Part shown: piece by piece, positions 61,620 through 64,000 of the stretch
Layout: each line of letters begins with the position of its first letter
How positions within the stretch are numbered: the first letter of the stretch is position 1
Assembly: GCA_964560765.1 (NCBI GenBank)
Contig: CAZLMG010000020.1
Span: forward strand, 1-64,000
Reading direction: 5' to 3'
DNA: 64,000 nt
DNA from: CAZLMG01 sp964560765
GTDB taxonomy: Bacteria; Bdellovibrionota_B; Oligoflexia; Oligoflexales; CAZLMG01
The notes under the pieces: generated by a model
Told to the model about the DNA's origin: nothing
What the model saw: the letters and a program-made list of their open reading frames with translations, nothing else
Database searches by the model: none
Program-made: the position numbers and the translations under genes

Positions 61620-62500
61620 TAGCGCACCTGTCCAATTTGCGTTGATTTTTGGGCGTACCAGGGGGCTCCGAAGAAATCGACAAAGACCAGATAGGCTCCG
61701 CGCGTTCGAACTAGCTCATGAGCATTGAATTGGCGAACTGTATCCGGTGAGCAATAATAGGCGTGCGTCAGCTCGGCCATGACATAGTTTTGAAAATTGA
61801 TGGATTCAAACAACATGTCGGAACTTGATGCGTAACGTGAAGCATAAAGCTGAATCAACCCTTGTCCACCCGCGCTGAGCATATCGTCAATAAATGCTTT
61901 CGCGAGTGCCCGACGCGCGTCGCGAAAGTCTGAAACAAAGACGCGCAGCTGGCGCTCGCCCAAGCCCATCGCCGCGCCCCGATATGTCGCCATATCTGAC
62001 GCCGGACCCAACAGGTTATCGATGTAGAGTTCAGCATAGGCCAACACCGACAAGGGAATAAACTCCCGATTCATGGCAGCGGGATCGGCACTTAAAATGG
62101 CCTCAAATCCCACCTGTTGCTGCTGCTGGGCAGCCGGTCGCCAACAGGAACGATAGAGCGAGGAGCTGTTCGCCGCAGTATAGTCGGCGGCAGCCCGCGG
62201 CAAAATTTCATTCTGGCAAATTTGGCTCGCCTGGCTGCTGAACTGAAACCAAGACTGGCGACTGGAAAACTCACTCTGCAATCGTGGGGGCAGCGATGCG
62301 AAGTGACGATGCTCCGGGCTCGTCGCTGCCACCTGTGGGCCACATGCGGCGTTATCCTGAATCGCTCCGCCTGACTTCAGGGCATGCAGGCTTTGCAGGT
62401 CGCTGCCACCTTGATTGCGTCGACAGGCGACTTGGCTGAAGGCTAGCAACAGTGATAGCCAGTAGATGCCAGCCCTACATTTTGCGGTGTTCGAATTCAT
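61619..62500 (-). CDS. Lipoprotein of unknown function
   Basis: The product is 293 residues. ATG 62500 overlaps the TGA of the gene before (ATGA), and its own TAA overlaps the next ATG (TAATG). The lipobox is AFSQVAC. It is mostly helical and Gln/Ala/Ser-rich, with possible Cys pairs (QICQNE and YRSCW; NAACG). I recognise no family. Being coupled on both sides, it should be made in step with the Tyr/Gly-rich lipoprotein and the solute-binding protein. Confidence 0.7.
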   Translation of the reverse strand: MNSNTAKCRAGIYWLSLLLAFSQVACRRNQGGSDLQSLHALKSGGAIQDNAACGPQVAATSPEHRHFASLPPRLQSEFSSRQSWFQFSSQASQICQNEILPRAAADYTAANSSSLYRSCWRPAAQQQQQVGFEAILSADPAAMNREFIPLSVLAYAELYIDNLLGPASDMATYRGAAMGLGERQLRVFVSDFRDARRALAKAFIDDMLSAGGQGLIQLYASRYASSSDMLFESINFQNYVMAELTHAYYCSPDTVRQFNAHELVRTRGAYLVFVDFFGAPWYAQKSTQIGQVR

Positions 62501-63624
62501 TTTCCTACCTCCGTGGTAGATTCCGATTCCGAGATGCCGCCATGGGTCAGCGCTAAGCCATAAGATGTGTCCAGGGATCGATAATAATACGGCGAATATT
62601 CCGTACTATTTCGGCCCCAGCCGCTGTAGTAGCCAGTCGAGCCATAGTAGTTCGCCGGCTGCTGATAGTTGGTATTAGTGCCCGATTGATAATAGGGATT
62701 GCTGGTAAAGCCCGAATTCCAGCTAGTGGGTTGCGTATTCCAATTGTATGATGAATATCCCGGCGAGCCATAACCATAGCCAGAATTGCCATAGTAACCC
62801 CCATAAATGTTTTGCCCGCTGATACCTGGGAATCCATAACCGGGATATTGACCGTACTGACCACTCCAGCCACTCCATGGATTGACAGCACCGCCAATAC
62901 CATAGGTCAGTCCACCGCCCACATATGGTGAATTGCTGTTCATCATCGAAAGGGTCATGCCCGCTAGTGCACCATTGTAGGCACCCGACAAATTTCCTTG
63001 CGCAAACAGGCCTGCCAAAGATCCAATGCCAGCTCCGAGCAGTGCATTACCAAAACTGTCCTGTTGATGATTTGCATACGGCTGCGTTAGACCTGCACCA
63101 GAAACCTGCCAATAAAGTGTTTCTCGCTGTTCGCCGTCGTAGCCACCGGTTACGAAAACTTCGATAGACCCGCTCCCAGCACCCCCGCTTTGCCCATTCC
63201 AAACGAGACGCGCACTGGGCATGCCAGACTGCAGCTGCACTTGCAGGCCTGCAATTTGTGGTTGCACTTGAACTCGACTGAGAGTGGCACTAGCGCCCAT
63301 CGTCGTGCGCACACTTACTTCCATGGTACGCGGCGTGCCTGTCTGCAAACTCAGGGTTGGCGATGCTTGGCCATCGATCATAACGACCAACCTTTGGCTC
63401 GTTCCATAGCTTGTTGCCGTATTTGCCATTGTGCCGCCCGAGTTGTAGCCCCAGGGACTCGATCCATACACGCTTGACTCGCCATATTGGCCCCAAGTGT
63501 TTGGACTTGGGCCCCCGGTAGATGCAGGCAACGGTGGATCGCTAGTGCAGCTGATTGCCAATGCGCAACCAACCATGAGCATCAGCATTTCTCGACGCCG
63601 AATTTTTGGGAGCTGAAACATCAT
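62497..63624 (-). CDS. Gly/Tyr/Ser/Asn-rich low-complexity lipoprotein
   Basis: The product is 375 residues when started at ATG 63624 (GGGGTG six bases upstream; MMFQLPK). An in-frame ATG at 63693 has no such site. The lipobox is CALAISC. Residues 60-200 form a small beta-type region (VSVRTTMGASATLSRV, SIEVFVTGGYDGEQRETLYW). From about 200 on, after a Gly/Ala helix (LLGAGIGSLAGLF), the chain is of very low complexity: Gly, Tyr, Ser, Asn, Gln, Trp and Pro repeats, like prion-like or adhesive tails. It is the first gene of the three-gene operon. Possible role: sticky surface layer or phase-separating coat. Confidence 0.75.
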   Translation of the reverse strand: MMFQLPKIRRREMLMLMVGCALAISCTSDPPLPASTGGPSPNTWGQYGESSVYGSSPWGYNSGGTMANTATSYGTSQRLVVMIDGQASPTLSLQTGTPRTMEVSVRTTMGASATLSRVQVQPQIAGLQVQLQSGMPSARLVWNGQSGGAGSGSIEVFVTGGYDGEQRETLYWQVSGAGLTQPYANHQQDSFGNALLGAGIGSLAGLFAQGNLSGAYNGALAGMTLSMMNSNSPYVGGGLTYGIGGAVNPWSGWSGQYGQYPGYGFPGISGQNIYGGYYGNSGYGYGSPGYSSYNWNTQPTSWNSGFTSNPYYQSGTNTNYQQPANYYGSTGYYSGWGRNSTEYSPYYYRSLDTSYGLALTHGGISESESTTEVGK

Positions 63625-64000
63625 GATCACACCCCTGCCTGACAAGACGCCAGTGCTGATCTGTCGTGACTGAAAATTCAAAGTCTCAAACAATTCCTAG
63701 CGGGCAACTTTGCAAACTTTCGTCCATTCCACGGATTGGTAATATTGGACCGTAACCCCTCGCTTCTCCTCAGGGAACTAAAGGCGATGCGCAAAATCCC
63801 CTATGCTCAATTCCTGTGCGCTCCGAACTCATTCATCCCACTTATCCAGCAATTACAGAGAGTTGATCGAATATACAAACACAGAGACAGATCATCACGT
63901 TTCCATCCCAAGTAACCGCGCATAACAACAGTGACAAATGCGTGGCTGCGAAAAATGAATTGACTCGCGCCTGCCTGGATAATACAGCGCAGCCCCACAT
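63625..64000. other. 376 bases without a recognised gene at the window end
   Basis: I see no coding region with a ribosome site here. On the minus strand, 72-97 bases before ATG 63624, lies GAAAGTTT (63721-63714) then CCCGCTAGG (63704-63696), a pair also found upstream of the minus-strand giant gene at 11795 (11998-11975). It may be a shared promoter element. The rest appears AT/GC-balanced spacer. Confidence 0.4.

Noticed and set aside
62560..63000. Short repeated sequences that could suggest a CRISPR-like array
   Set aside because: They are codon-level repeats of Tyr/Gly/Asn residues inside an intact lipoprotein gene, without regular spacers.
1..64000. tRNA, rRNA and CRISPR genes
   Set aside because: I looked for T-loop (GGTTCGAATCC-like) sequences, rRNA landmarks and regular direct repeats on both strands and saw none that I could support.

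Overview
The window looks like chromosomal DNA of a free-living Gram-negative bacterium with moderate GC (a little above one half by eye). The best guess is a member of the Bdellovibrionota/Oligoflexia or a related deltaproteobacterial-type lineage. The reasons are: about sixteen intact lipoprotein genes, none with Asp after the lipobox Cys, so outer-membrane sorting is expected; very large lipoproteins built of Ig-like, PKD-like and LamG-like modules; several CxxCH lipoproteins; a hybrid kinase with a probable 7TMR-type sensor; and an NsrR-type circuit. This is inferred from gene content only. There are no rRNA or tRNA genes and no CRISPR array.

Layout. 1-12 kb: the end of an outer-membrane beta-barrel gene, an IS1-like insertion sequence with a duplicated left end, then two giant modular lipoproteins on the minus strand. 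12-16 kb: a 1321-residue coiled-coil lipoprotein with a calcium-binding tail. 16-18.7 kb: a lipase-like hydrolase, then a divergent NO-stress locus (nsrR-like repressor facing a truncated globin and an NAD(P)H:[2Fe-2S] reductase, with a clear NsrR operator over the globin -10 box). 18.7-22.4 kb: a redox set with a YceI-like protein, a CxxCH/beta-barrel protein and a tri-haem lipoprotein in one minus operon, and a divergent cupredoxin. 22.4-26.2 kb: a tightly coupled three-gene operon with an ATP-grasp/PLP-decarboxylase fusion, a small Cys-His-Asp enzyme and a urea-transporter-like protein. This is the best candidate for an undescribed pathway. 26-34 kb: a TPR/double-HTH regulator, a decayed lipoprotein gene, two RNA-modification genes, an ABC-F ATPase and a di-haem lipoprotein.

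34-43 kb: a sigma28-like promoter and a small lipoprotein, then a five-gene operon of cytochrome-type and Tat-exported proteins, then a hybrid kinase that has lost most of its receiver domain. 43-52 kb: hemerythrin, a glycine-rich stress-type protein, a structured RNA region, darP, an M64-type peptidase, a lysophospholipase-like enzyme, an M28 peptidase, a small membrane protein, monomeric isocitrate dehydrogenase and a GST. 52-64 kb: more lipoproteins including two tandem leucine-rich-repeat paralogues, a sensor kinase, a lipoprotein serpin, and a minus operon of two lipoproteins and a solute-binding-like protein.

The recurring theme is envelope biology: surface lipoproteins, haem and copper redox proteins in the periplasm, secreted peptidases plus a peptidase inhibitor, and signal transduction. 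Housekeeping genes (icd, darP, tapT-like, ABC-F) are scattered between these blocks. All coordinates, motifs and spacings were read by eye from the sequence. Family names come from motif recognition and were not confirmed by a search.
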